This document shows positions 36,310 through 45,182 of a DNA stretch of 64,000 bases, in pieces. Source of the stretch: Nitrobacter vulgaris (GTDB lineage Bacteria; Pseudomonadota; Alphaproteobacteria; Rhizobiales; Xanthobacteraceae); contig NZ_MWPQ01000055.1 of assembly GCF_002028545.1 (NCBI RefSeq), positions 101,664-165,663 on the forward strand. Direction: 5' to 3'. Both the position numbers and the translations under genes were made by a program. The notes under the pieces are model-generated. The model saw only the letters and a program-made list of their open reading frames with translations, was not told where the DNA came from and did not search any database. Numbering within the stretch: the first letter of the stretch is position 1; every line of letters starts with the position of its first letter.

Positions 36310-36610
36310 GATCCCGTATCCCCTTGCCCCGCCGATTGGTGAGGCAAGCCTGTCCCCTCAAAAACCAATGATTTTTATGCTGGCTCAAGGCCTTGCCTGT
36401 CCCAGCGCTTGTCGCCGATGAGGGCGATGAATCCTCATCACGCGACCGTATATAATATAGATTTAACATCTTACGGCAGCCTTACAACGGCAATATGATG
36501 ACGCTTACACAGAGCTTACAGTCGGGCTTCGGCGCGGCCGGAAAGACACCAGTACCCGCTCGCCCCCTGCAAGTCACGGCCGCAGAAGGGGGAAGGGAGC
36601 GTTCGCGCCC
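36310..36610. promoter_or_regulatory. Divergent promoter region of the efflux operon and its two-component genes
   Basis: About 300 bases between the adaptor gene (minus) and the response-regulator gene (plus). An AT-rich section lies at 36447-36470 (TATATAATATAGATTTAACA), a likely promoter core. A regulator box would be expected here; I could not define one. Confidence 0.5.
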
Positions 36611-37285
36611 ATGAGAATCTTGGTCGTCGAGGACAGCGAAGAACTGGCCGACCTTCTGGCGAAGGGAATGCAAGCGGCCGGGTACGGGGTCGATCTTCTC
36701 ACCAATGTCGCCGATGCCTCCAGCGCACTGGAAACCAATCGTTACGCGGCATTGATCCTGGATCTCGGCCTGCCCGATGGCGATGGACTTTCGATCCTGC
36801 GTGAACTGCGGCGCCGCAAGGATCCGATCCCTGTCCTTATACTCACGGCACGTGGGGGCGTGGAGGATCGAGTCAGCGGGCTCCGAAGCGGAGCAGACGA
36901 CTATCTTGTCAAACCTTTTTCCTTTGACGAGCTGGTAGCGCGGCTCGAAGCGCTGCTCAGGCGGCCGGGGCAGTTGCTCGGCAGCTCATTGCGGCTTGCT
37001 AACGTGACCTTCGACAGCGAAGGCCGGCAAGCTTTTGTCGACATGAAGCCTCAGAGCCTATCCGCCCGAGAGATCGCGGTGCTTGAGTTGCTTTTGCGCC
37101 GCAAGGGCAACGTCGTTTCCAAGAAGCTTCTCGAAGATCAGATCTTCGGCCTGACCGGAGATGTCGCCTCCAATGCCGTCGAGGTTTATGTCCATCGTCT
37201 GCGCAAACAGCTCCTGGACATTGGTGCAAAGGTCAAGATCAGCACCATTCGCGGCGTCGGCTATGTGATGATGGAGAGCGACTAG
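36611..37285 (+). CDS. OmpR/PhoB-family response regulator (metal-efflux control likely)
   Basis: 224 residues. Receiver domain: MRILVVEDSEELADLLAKGM with the acidic pair, phospho-Asp in LILDLGLPDGDGLSILRELR, the Thr in ILTARGG and Lys in DDYLVKPFSFDELVAR. Winged-helix output domain from about 125: LSAREIAVLELLLRRKGNVV and NAVEVYVHRLRKQLLDIGAK, then IRGVGYVM. It resembles CzcR/CusR/IrlR regulators, and position divergent from the czc-type operon supports this. Its stop codon TAG is the first three bases of an inverted repeat. Confidence 0.95.
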   Translation: MRILVVEDSEELADLLAKGMQAAGYGVDLLTNVADASSALETNRYAALILDLGLPDGDGLSILRELRRRKDPIPVLILTARGGVEDRVSGLRSGADDYLVKPFSFDELVARLEALLRRPGQLLGSSLRLANVTFDSEGRQAFVDMKPQSLSAREIAVLELLLRRKGNVVSKKLLEDQIFGLTGDVASNAVEVYVHRLRKQLLDIGAKVKISTIRGVGYVMMESD

Positions 37286-37359
37286 TGTGGTGGTTCAGAA
37301 GTTCGCTTTCAGCGTCCAACGAGTCTGCCAGGCGAACTTCTGAGCCTAAACCACACTAG
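37283..37359. repeat. Inverted repeat element (family B, form 1)
   Basis: Left arm TAGTGTGGTGGTTCAGAAG continuing TTCGC, right arm GCGAACTTCTGAGCC continuing TAAACCACACTA, pairing over nearly the whole length around a loop of about 25 bases. It starts with the stop codon of the response-regulator gene and is the first of two such elements placed in tandem. Confidence 0.75.
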
Positions 37360-37372
37360 AATTATAAGGTTG

Positions 37373-37447
37373 CTAGTGTCCCTTTGATTCCGAAGTTCGC
37401 ATCAAAGGTTGCTGCAAGGGTATGCGAACTTCGGAATCGGGACCTAG
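37373..37447. repeat. Inverted repeat element (family B, form 2)
   Basis: Left arm CTAGTGTCCCTTTGATTCCG then AAGTTCGCAT; right arm ATGCGAACTTCGGAATCGGG then ACCTAG. The arms pair around a loop of about 19 bases. The last base adjoins the ATG of the sensor kinase gene at 37448, so the element provides that gene's ribosome-binding region (GGGACC). Confidence 0.8.
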
Positions 37448-38818
37448 ATGCCGCGGCGAAGATCAATTCTGTCCCGCATTGTCGTCCTTCATGTTGTCGC
37501 GATCATCATTGCGGCGCTTGTATTGCGGTCCATCTTGCACTGGTCGCTGGCAACGGACGTCGCCAAATTCCAGCTGAACAAGATGACGGCCCAAATCGAG
37601 ATGTTTGCCCGAAATCTAAAGCCTTCGTCGGCGGGAGGATGGTCGCTTAGCCTGCCTGATGGCGCACGCGATCAGTATTCGGAAACCTATGGCCGCTACA
37701 AATATGCAATCATTGACGATACGGGTTCGGTGATCTTCTCATCGAGTCCCAGCAAGAATCCGTTGTTTACCATCGATTTGAACGCGAACGGCATTATTCC
37801 GCACAACGCCTTGACCCGGGGCGAAGCCAAAACGATCGCCGGTGCCAGCGCGCGCAAGGATATTGGCGACCATCCCGTCTGGATACAAGTTGCAGAAGAG
37901 CTGTCGCATAGCGACGTGGTCGTCGACGATATCCTGGTCAACTTCCTCCGGCAGGTTGTCTGGATCATCGTTCCAGTTCTTCTTCTCCTGCTTGCTGCTG
38001 ACATCATCATCTTCCGTCTGGCGATTAGACCGCTACATCGCGCGTCCAGCCGAGCGAGGCATATCAGTCCCACACGTCTTGACGTCCGTTTACCGACCGA
38101 CGACATGCCTCCCGAAATTCTGCCGCTCGTGGAAGCCGTCAATCAGGCCCTCGATCGGCTTGAGCATGGCTTCCTCGCTCAGCGCGAGTTTGCCGCCAAT
38201 GCAGCACATGAGATACGAACGCCACTTGCCATCCTTCGCACGAGGATCGAGACCCTACCGCATGGAGAGGCAAGCCATGCCTTAGGACGGGACGTTGACA
38301 ACATGAGCCGTGTTGTTGGCCAGTTGCTCGACGCGACGGAGCTCGAGACAGCCGTGGTCGATCCGGATGCGGTCGCGGATATTCACGAGGTTTGCGTCGA
38401 AGTTGCGGAATTCATCGCGCCATTGGCTCTGAAGCAAGGAAAGAGCATTGAATTGATGTGCGCCGATGAGCCCGTTCTCGTCAAAGGAAACGCGGAGATG
38501 ATCCGGCGCGCAACACGAAATCTCGTTGAGAACGCTCTTCATCACACTCCCCAGGGTACGATCATCGAGATCATCGTTACCGCGGATGGCTCGATCAGCG
38601 TGATCGACAATGGCGATGGCGTGCCGTTGGCGGACCGCGAATCGATTTTCCAGCGATTCTGGCGGCGATCCCCGCGCACTGCCGGAGGCGCGGGTCTGGG
38701 ACTATCGATCGTCGAAAAAATTGTAAAAGCGCACCAGGGGAGTGTCTCTGTCGAGGACGCGCCCGGCGGTGGCGCCAAATTCACGATGCACTTCCGGCCG
38801 GATGGAAGGACGCTGTGA
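37448..38818 (+). CDS. Sensor histidine kinase, partner of the OmpR-type regulator
   Basis: 456 residues. Membrane segment 1 at about 10-32 (IVVLHVVAIIIAALVLRSIL), a periplasmic domain of about 130 residues, segment 2 at about 175-197 (VVWIIVPVLLLLLAADIIIF), then a HAMP-like linker. The kinase core has the H-box FAANAAHEIRTPLAILRTRI, N-box RRATRNLVENALHHTPQG, G1 VIDNGDGVPLADRE and G2 GGAGLGLSIVEKIVKAHQG. Normal layout of CzcS/CusS-type sensors. The usual overlap with the regulator gene has been broken by two inverted repeats (160 bases). Confidence 0.93.
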   Translation: MPRRRSILSRIVVLHVVAIIIAALVLRSILHWSLATDVAKFQLNKMTAQIEMFARNLKPSSAGGWSLSLPDGARDQYSETYGRYKYAIIDDTGSVIFSSSPSKNPLFTIDLNANGIIPHNALTRGEAKTIAGASARKDIGDHPVWIQVAEELSHSDVVVDDILVNFLRQVVWIIVPVLLLLLAADIIIFRLAIRPLHRASSRARHISPTRLDVRLPTDDMPPEILPLVEAVNQALDRLEHGFLAQREFAANAAHEIRTPLAILRTRIETLPHGEASHALGRDVDNMSRVVGQLLDATELETAVVDPDAVADIHEVCVEVAEFIAPLALKQGKSIELMCADEPVLVKGNAEMIRRATRNLVENALHHTPQGTIIEIIVTADGSISVIDNGDGVPLADRESIFQRFWRRSPRTAGGAGLGLSIVEKIVKAHQGSVSVEDAPGGGAKFTMHFRPDGRTL

Positions 38819-39024
38819 CGGCACTATGCGACCCTCGATTGCCTTTTCAAAAGTCATGGCTGCGCTCCCGTAGCTATTGTCCAATGACAAATTTCCCGAA
38901 ACCCGCGACTGGGGTGTCAAAATTCCGGTTTTCGCCGCCGGCGCCGGTACTGCTATCATTGCCAAATGATACCATAGGCATATGCTCGCCGGATTGGAGG
39001 CAGTGCTCGGCAAGGAGATCGAGG

Positions 39025-39351
39025 ATGAAGATACTGACCGTCGCGTTCGCTCTCGTATCGGCTTTGTTGCTGTGTTGCTCGGGGGCATTCATTACCGCAG
39101 CCGATGCGAAGCCCAGGCGGGTTATCATCGTCACGCCTCCAACTCCGCAACCCTATTGGGACTCCTATATCGTTCCGCGATATCGCTATCGACCCGAGGA
39201 CGATCGAGTAGATCCGTGTGGCGGACCGGTCGTGCCGGTCATGCGATATGGGGCTCAGGAGACAACGATTCCCGTGTGGCTGGCGAATGATTTGGGTCTT
39301 GGCCGTGTGCATGGTCGAGACTGGCCGTGCCGGGGTCGAGGCTACCGTTAG
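39025..39351 (+). CDS. Small hypothetical secreted protein
   Basis: 108 residues from the ATG at 39025 with AAGGAG upstream; the frame open from 38815 is leader. Signal peptide MKILTVAFALVSALLLCCSG to about residue 28 (ITAADA). The mature part is rich in Tyr, Pro and Arg (PQPYWDSYIVPRYRYRPEDD) with two Cys (DPCGGPVVP and WPCRGRG) that could pair. No family recognised. It follows the sensor kinase gene by about 200 bases on the same strand. Confidence 0.7.
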   Translation: MKILTVAFALVSALLLCCSGAFITAADAKPRRVIIVTPPTPQPYWDSYIVPRYRYRPEDDRVDPCGGPVVPVMRYGAQETTIPVWLANDLGLGRVHGRDWPCRGRGYR

Positions 39352-39565
39352 GCAAAAGCAAGCCCGAGAATGAAGCGTGTCTCTCCGCTCCAGGGTGAAG
39401 AAACCAAGCCGCGTGGCCTTTTGTCGGATCGCGACCGTCCGGCACTTGCCCGACGCCGCAGGAAATGTAGGCCGCTGCAAAGCACTTTTCGGTGTTGGAT
39501 GAAGGAGAGTCCGGGGCACCATGCTGTTGAGCGGCAGGTTCGCGTCAAGAAACGGGCCGCCGCGT

Positions 39566-41188
39566 TTAGCTGCGCAGCCCCGGCGCTTCCTGGCCCGTGC
39601 GTGCGACGTACTCGGTGTAGCCACCGCCATACTGGTGGATGCCATCGGGCGTCAGTTCCAGCACGCGATTGGAGAGGACGCTGAGGAAATGTCGGTCGTG
39701 CGAGACGAACAGCATAGTGCCCTCGAAATCCGACAGTGCTGAGATCAGCATCTCCTTGGTCGCAAGATCGAGATGGTTGGTCGGCTCATCTAGAACCAGA
39801 AAATTCGGCGGATCGAACAGCATCTTCGCCATCCCCAGCCGTGCTTTCTCTCCGCCCGACAAAACCCGGCACCGTTTCTCAACGTCGTCGCCGGAAAAGC
39901 CGAAGCATCCGGCGAGTGCGCGCAGGCTACCCTGCCCCGCAGTCGGAAACGCATCTTCCAGTGACTGGAATACCGTGCGGTCGCCATTGAGCAGATCCAT
40001 GGCGTGCTGGGCAAAATAGCCCATCTTGACGCTTCCCCCCACGGCTACCGTGCCGGCGTCGGGCTCGCTCGCGCCGGCTACCAACTTGAGCAGCGTCGAC
40101 TTGCCGGCTCCGTTGACGCCCATCACGCACCAGCGCTCGCGCCGGCGGATCATGAAATCGAACCCGCCATAGATCCGCTTGCCACCATACCCCTTGTGGA
40201 TATTCTTCAAGGCGACAACATCCTCGCCGGAGCGCGGCGCTGGCGGAAAATCGAATGCGATCGTCTGACGGCGCCGGGGCGGCTCCACCCGCTCGATCTT
40301 GTCGAGCTTCTTCACCCGGCTTTGGACCTGCGCAGCGTGCGAGGCACGCGCCTTAAAGCGCTCGATGAACTTAATCTCCTTGGCGAGCATGGCCTGCTGG
40401 CGCTCGAACTGAGCCTGCTGCTGCTTCTGGTTCAGTGCACGCTGCTGCTCATAGAACTCGTAGTTGCCGGAATAAGTCGTCAGCGAACCAGAGTCGATCT
40501 CGACGACCTTGGCGATCACGCGGTTGAGAAACTCGCGATCGTGCGAAGTCATCAACAGCGTGCCTTCATAATCTCGGAGGAAGCGTTCGAGCCAGATCAG
40601 GCTTTCGAGATCGAGATGGTTGCTCGGCTCGTCCAGCAGCATGACATCGGGGCGCATCAGAAGGATACGCGCCAGCGCCACGCGCATTTTCCAGCCTCCA
40701 GAGAGCGCGCCGACATCGCCCTCCATCATCTCCTGGCTAAACCCCAGGCCTGAGAGCGCCTCGCGCGCTCGGCCATCAAGTGCATAGCCGTCGAGCTCCT
40801 CGAAACGATGCTGCACCTCTCCATAGCGCGCAATGATCGTCTCCATCTCGTCGGCGCTATCCGGGGCGGCCATCGCGGCCTCGAGTTTGCGGAGTTCGGC
40901 GGCGACCACGCTGACGGGTCCCGCTCCATCCATCACCTCCGTTACGGCACTGCGGCCGGACATTTCGCCGACATCCTGGCTGAAATAACCGATGCTGATG
41001 CCGCGATCGATCGAGACCTGCCCTTCGTCGGGCAGTTCCTGGCCTGTGATCATCCGGAACAGCGTGGTCTTACCGGCCCCGTTCGGACCGACGAGGCCGA
41101 TTTTCTCGCCCTTGTTGAGCGCCGCCGAGGCTTCGATGAAAAGGATCTGGTGGCCAGCTTGCTTGCTGACGTTGTCGAGACGGATCAT
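39566..41188 (-). CDS. ABC-F family ATPase (translation/antibiotic-resistance type)
   Basis: 540 residues with two ABC domains and no membrane part. Domain 1: Walker A VGPNGAGKTTLFRM, signature LSGGWKMRVALARILL, Walker B DVMLLDEPSNHLDLESLIWL. The Arm/linker region ALNQKQQQAQFERQQAMLAK follows at about 245-265. Domain 2: Walker A GVNGAGKSTLLKLVAGASEP, signature LSGGEKARLGMAKML and FLVLDEPTNHLDLATKEML. It belongs to the ABC-F proteins that act on the ribosome; the exact subgroup (YbiT-, Uup- or EttA-like) is not settled by eye. It is monocistronic. Confidence 0.95.
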   Translation of the reverse strand: MIRLDNVSKQAGHQILFIEASAALNKGEKIGLVGPNGAGKTTLFRMITGQELPDEGQVSIDRGISIGYFSQDVGEMSGRSAVTEVMDGAGPVSVVAAELRKLEAAMAAPDSADEMETIIARYGEVQHRFEELDGYALDGRAREALSGLGFSQEMMEGDVGALSGGWKMRVALARILLMRPDVMLLDEPSNHLDLESLIWLERFLRDYEGTLLMTSHDREFLNRVIAKVVEIDSGSLTTYSGNYEFYEQQRALNQKQQQAQFERQQAMLAKEIKFIERFKARASHAAQVQSRVKKLDKIERVEPPRRRQTIAFDFPPAPRSGEDVVALKNIHKGYGGKRIYGGFDFMIRRRERWCVMGVNGAGKSTLLKLVAGASEPDAGTVAVGGSVKMGYFAQHAMDLLNGDRTVFQSLEDAFPTAGQGSLRALAGCFGFSGDDVEKRCRVLSGGEKARLGMAKMLFDPPNFLVLDEPTNHLDLATKEMLISALSDFEGTMLFVSHDRHFLSVLSNRVLELTPDGIHQYGGGYTEYVARTGQEAPGLRS

Positions 41189-41345
41189 GCGATCTTTTTT
41201 GCGCGAAAGAAGTATCGCGGTCTCTTAGTCCATGTGGGCAGTAAGTGGAAGCCCGGCCGCAGTCGAGGCGTGAAGCCGAGCGCCAAGCGCGGCCGGCCGA
41301 AGATGCGCCTGGGCCGTCCTCCTATTACACACGCCGCGCGACCGT

Positions 41346-41534
41346 TTACGTTCCGCGCTGGAAGAAGCCGCAATACAACGCCACAGGAACGGCCAGAACG
41401 ATCCACGAAACGCCGTCCCAGATGCCATCGCCGAGTAACGCTGACATCAATCCAACCGTACTCAGGACAGCAATGATGGCCGGCCATGCAAAAATCTCGC
41501 GAAGGGTCCGATGTCGGGTACGTGCTGGCATCAT
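41346..41534 (-). CDS. Small membrane protein linked to PepSY/iron-uptake loci
   Basis: 62 residues with two hydrophobic helices: FAWPAIIAVLSTVGLMSALL and WIVLAVPVALYCGFF, and a basic N-terminus ARTRHRTLREI. Its start overlaps the PepSY stop by four bases (ATGA), so the two are translationally coupled. Small proteins of this form are common at the end of PepSY/TonB-receptor operons in this family. Function unknown. Confidence 0.8.
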   Translation of the reverse strand: MMPARTRHRTLREIFAWPAIIAVLSTVGLMSALLGDGIWDGVSWIVLAVPVALYCGFFQRGT

Positions 41535-42685
41535 GGCGACAGCATCGGCCGCTTGAAGGCGGCGCCTGCGGGTTCGCGCACGCTGCTCTCGCCAGGCTTG
41601 CGCCGCCTCATCCAGAGATAGACGCCCGTTCCGAGGACGATAATGGTCATGACATCCAGCAGCGCCCAGATGATCTTTAGCGGCATCCCGCCATAGTCGC
41701 CGAAATGCAGCGGCTGCGAGATGAACAGTGCAGTGACGTACCAGGGCATATCGCGGCTGTCGGTGAGCTTGCCGGTCTCTGCATCGATCAGCGCCGGCTT
41801 AAGCAGCCGTGAGGTCAGCGGCGTATCGCCGCGCATGAAGACCGTATAGTGGCTCTTGCTTGAGAAAATCGTGCCGGGAAACGCGATGAACGACGGCGTC
41901 ATGCCGGGCACGGCCTTCGCAGCCACATCCGTCGCCGCCTGAACCGGGGTCGGGTGCGCGGGCAAAGTGCGGTCGCTATATTGTGCCGTCATCTCGGCGA
42001 GCTGGCCGTACTGCCACATCTTGAGCACGAGGTCGGCCCAGGTGTTGATGACGCCGGTGAATCCCACAACCAGCGTCCACATCACCAGCAGGATGCCGGC
42101 GAGGTTATGCAGATCGAGCCAGCGCACCACGCGCGGACGCTCAGAACGATAGACCCCGAAGCTCTGCTTGCGCATCGACGGCGCGTAGACGACGACACCT
42201 GATATGATTGCAACGCAGAACAGAATGCCCATTAGCCCGAGAAACAGCTTCCCGGGCAGGCCGGCGAACATATCGGTGTGCAGCTTGAGCATGATGAACG
42301 TAAAGCGCCCGGTGACGTCAGGCGCGTCGAGATAGGCGCCGGTGTGGGCATCGACCCGGACGATGCGGTTGTCGGCCGGATCGGCATCGATGCTCTTGCC
42401 GACACTGACCAGCATCGCGTTCGGGTCGTCGTGATCCCAGATCAGGAAATGCGGCACCTGCCCGGGCATCGCCGCCACGGCGCTCGCCACCACGCGATCG
42501 AGACTCGCCGGCGGCGTGCCTTGGGGGACGACGGCCGCCTCGACCTGGCCGTGCAGCAGCTCGTCAATCTGTTCGTGGAAGATCAACGGCAGGCCGGTGA
42601 TGCACAGCATCAGCATGAACAAGGTGCAGATGATGCTGGACCACTTGTGGGTCCAGCTCCATTTGCGCAACGCTTTTGGTGTCAT
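41531..42685 (-). CDS. PepSY-TM domain protein (siderophore/heme uptake associated)
   Basis: 384 residues. N-terminus ALRKWSWTHKWSSIICTLFM followed by membrane segment 1 (LMLCITGLPLIFHEQIDELL). PepSY parts at about 60-105 (HFLIWDHDDPNAMLVSVGKS) and later YTVFMRGDTPLTSRLLKPAL. The pattern FTFIMLKLHTDMFAGLPGKL precedes segment 2, then VVRWLDLHNLAGILLVMWTL is segment 3, and a final segment ALLDVMTIIVLGTGVYLWMR ends the membrane part. W-T-H-K-W-S and L-H-x-N-x-L-G motifs are typical. It is downstream of a TonB-dependent receptor, so probably acts in reductive iron release at the inner membrane. Confidence 0.92.
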   Translation of the reverse strand: MTPKALRKWSWTHKWSSIICTLFMLMLCITGLPLIFHEQIDELLHGQVEAAVVPQGTPPASLDRVVASAVAAMPGQVPHFLIWDHDDPNAMLVSVGKSIDADPADNRIVRVDAHTGAYLDAPDVTGRFTFIMLKLHTDMFAGLPGKLFLGLMGILFCVAIISGVVVYAPSMRKQSFGVYRSERPRVVRWLDLHNLAGILLVMWTLVVGFTGVINTWADLVLKMWQYGQLAEMTAQYSDRTLPAHPTPVQAATDVAAKAVPGMTPSFIAFPGTIFSSKSHYTVFMRGDTPLTSRLLKPALIDAETGKLTDSRDMPWYVTALFISQPLHFGDYGGMPLKIIWALLDVMTIIVLGTGVYLWMRRRKPGESSVREPAGAAFKRPMLSP

Positions 42686-42697
42686 CCTTTAGCTCAC

Positions 42698-43907
42698 TCA
42701 CTTCGAGATCAGCGCGGGATGCGGGTCATCCGCATTCCAGCTATACCTCAGGGTGCCAAGCACGGTGCGGCTCGTGCCCATCGCGCAGTATGCCAATCCA
42801 GTCAGGCAGGACTGGACATAGAAACGATCCGCGAGATTGGTTGCGTTGACCTGCATTTTCCAGCCCCTCATATCCGGTCGCAGATAAGCGAGATCGTAGC
42901 TCACGGTTGCATCGAACAGGGTGTAGGGCGGAATGACGAAGGTGTTCCTGGCATCGCCATAGCTGTCGCCAACATAGCGCACACCCGCGCCGACGCCAAA
43001 TCCGGCCAGCGGCCCGTTGTACCAAGTGTATTTGGCCCAGAGCGATGCCTGATCGAGCGCCGTGCCCTGCAAGTACTTGCCGGTATTGCCCGCAAGGCTT
43101 TTGGTCACCCGAGGATCGATGTGGCTGTACCCCGCGATCACCTCAAACTCCCGGGTTACGTTGCCCCGCGCCTCGAACTCGAACCCGCGCACCCGCGCCG
43201 CATCGGTCTGGATGCTGAAAAAGGGATTGACCGGGTCGCCGGTGAGGATGTTGTTCTCGTTGATATCGAACAGGGCAGCTGTCAGCATGAGGTTCATATC
43301 ATTCGGCTTGAACTTGACGCCGATCTCTTTGCCCCTCGCCCGTGGTTGGCCTGAATACATTGCCGAAGCGATCCGCGCCGAGGTTCGGCGTGAACGAGGT
43401 CGAATAGCTGACGTAGGGGGCCAGCCCGAAATCGAACAGATAGTTCAGGCCGACGCGGCCGGTCTGCGCGGAATTGAAAGACGTATAGGTACCCGCCGGC
43501 GGAAAGAACGCTTTGCTGGTGAAGCCGGTACTAACCCAGTCCTGACGACCGCTGAGCGCGAGGGTCCAGCGATCCCACTTGATCTGGTCCTGCAAATAGA
43601 GACCGGCCTGACTCTGGCTGTCCGAGCGCAGGATGAATGGCGATAGTGAGGCAAACGACGGAACTGCCGCACCATAGACCGGGGCATAGGCGTCGATCGG
43701 CGCGATCCCAGCGCTACGGTAGTCGGTGTTTGCCGACAGATTGAAGTCGTCGAACCCGGCCAGAACCTTGTGTACCAGGTCGCCGGTTCTGAAATCCGCC
43801 TGCAACTGGTTGTCGAGTGTGTAATTGCTCGTACTAGCTAAGACGTAGTTATAGGTGCGCGCGACAAGTCGATCGCTCAGCATTCCTTCGCTGCGAGTCG
43901 AGGTCTA
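42698..43907 (-). pseudogene. TonB-dependent siderophore receptor, N-terminally truncated and frameshifted
   Basis: Two minus-strand frames together give the C-terminal barrel of a ferrichrome/FhuA-type receptor. The first (to about 43335) reads LQADFRTGDLVHKVLAGFDD, FILRSDSQSQAGLYLQDQIK, WTLALSGRQDWV, GLNYLFDFGLAPYVSYSTSF then TPNLGADRFGNVFRPTTGEG. The second continues KEIGVKFKPNDMNLMLTAAL, FSIQTDAARVRGFEFEARGN and ends TLRYSW plus a tail. The switch lies in a run of four G near 43344-43347 (GAGGGGC), consistent with one extra G. Signal peptide and plug are absent; the frame meets TAG near 43905. Full receptors are about 700 residues; about 385 remain. Confidence 0.85.
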
Positions 43908-44255
43908 TTTTCTGATCAAATTTTAAAGATGGAGACATTCGTGACTTCATCGATCAGAGCCTGTCTCAAATTGGCTGTTGTTGGATTTTCAATCTCAACA
44001 TCAATTCCGGGGCGTCTCCTGCAATCGCATCGTGATCCAGCGCCCTCGATCTTCGTCACAGGATTATCCAGTATCCGCTCGACTTTGCGCGGCAGGAAAG
44101 CGGCAGGGGACCAACTTTTAAGGAGCCCGATGGAAGCGGCAGCATCGAACCGGCAATCAAACTCATTGCCGAGATTCATGCCGCTGGAATGAAGCGGCAC
44201 CAATTGCCAAGACCGCCAAGGCCTGTGTTGCGCTGGGTATCGTTGTTACCCACCT
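43908..44255. other. Degenerate stretch at the break point of the TonB receptor
   Basis: About 350 bases with no convincing gene. A plus-strand frame contains PAPSIFVTGLSSIRSTLRG and KAAGDQLLRSP, loosely like a response-regulator receiver end, but too weak to call. The region probably records the deletion or rearrangement that removed the 5' part of the receptor gene. Confidence 0.35.
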
Positions 44256-45182
44256 TCAAGGCTTCGCCGAATCCACCCTCTTCCAGGTCTGATCGGGATC
44301 GAACAAACTGATGCGACTGGCGAGTACTTCCGTGTTTTTACCAAGATCCTTTTGATAGACAGTGCCGGCATGATTGACCATGAAGGTCATGACACCAGAG
44401 TTTCCGTATTCGGCAGGATAGGCAATCAGCGCGAAACCACCGATCATCTTGCGCTTGACGACGTAGTCAAGTGCGCCTCCCGGTGCATCTGGCCCCTGCC
44501 CCCTCAATATTCGAAAGACGTAACCGTGATACGGGGCGCCTTGCCCATCAACCTTATAGCCCTCTGATGATGCTCGCGCCGCCAACTCACCAAGCGGGCT
44601 TGGATCGCCATCGTCGCGCCAGAAAAGGCCATCCTTCTTGCCCGGGGTACTGACAATGCGTTGCGCGTAAACGCCAGCACCTTCGCCTGTACGATCCTTC
44701 TCGGCATATTCGTTCTGGGCATCCACAAAGGCGAGAGAGGCCTGAATCGCATCCAACTCATTGCGCCCAATGCGGCGATAAAGAATCTCAAGACGTCCAG
44801 CGGAGGTGTCGAATTCCCAGCCGCTCTTGCTGTTGACAAGTGGAATTGGGAACGGAAATTCATCGGCGCCCAAAATGAGCGTGGCTTTCTTGTTTCCCTC
44901 AGCCTTGATCGAGTGCTTGGCATCGTAAGCGGAAAGAAAACGCTCACGAGTCTCTTTGTCAGCAACGCTATCACCGGATTCGACCACGTCTTCGGCACGA
45001 CTGCCAAGGACTTTCAGAATGGCGCTTGTCGTGCCGGTCTTGACCGCCGCCGCCAATCCCGCCGCCGCATCTTCCGGCGAAGAAAAAGCCTGCTGAGCCT
45101 GACTCACGCCGATCGACAGCGCGACAACGATTGCTATCGCGCCGGTCGAAGCGGCGCGGGACATCCACATTGATGCGATCAT
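44256..45182 (-). CDS. DUF2950 secreted protein
   Basis: 308 residues with a signal peptide (ASTGAIAIVVALSIGVSQAQ). DUF2950 features: QAFSSPEDAAAGLAAAVKTG, SGWEFDTSAGRLEILYRRIG, RNELDAIQASLAFVDAQNEY, YAQRIVSTPGKKDGLFWRDD, YHGYVFRILRGQGPDAPGGA and GGFALIAYPAEYGNSGVMTF. The family is periplasmic and of unknown function and is regularly encoded next to DUF3300 proteins. The ATG overlaps the DUF3300 stop by four bases (ATGA), so the two proteins are coupled and probably act together. Confidence 0.93.
   Translation of the reverse strand: MIASMWMSRAASTGAIAIVVALSIGVSQAQQAFSSPEDAAAGLAAAVKTGTTSAILKVLGSRAEDVVESGDSVADKETRERFLSAYDAKHSIKAEGNKKATLILGADEFPFPIPLVNSKSGWEFDTSAGRLEILYRRIGRNELDAIQASLAFVDAQNEYAEKDRTGEGAGVYAQRIVSTPGKKDGLFWRDDGDPSPLGELAARASSEGYKVDGQGAPYHGYVFRILRGQGPDAPGGALDYVVKRKMIGGFALIAYPAEYGNSGVMTFMVNHAGTVYQKDLGKNTEVLASRISLFDPDQTWKRVDSAKP

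Noticed and set aside
43929..44192. Possible response-regulator remnant (PAPSIFVTG, KAAGDQLLRSP)
   Set aside because: Only two weak blocks match a receiver domain; phospho-Asp and spacing are missing.
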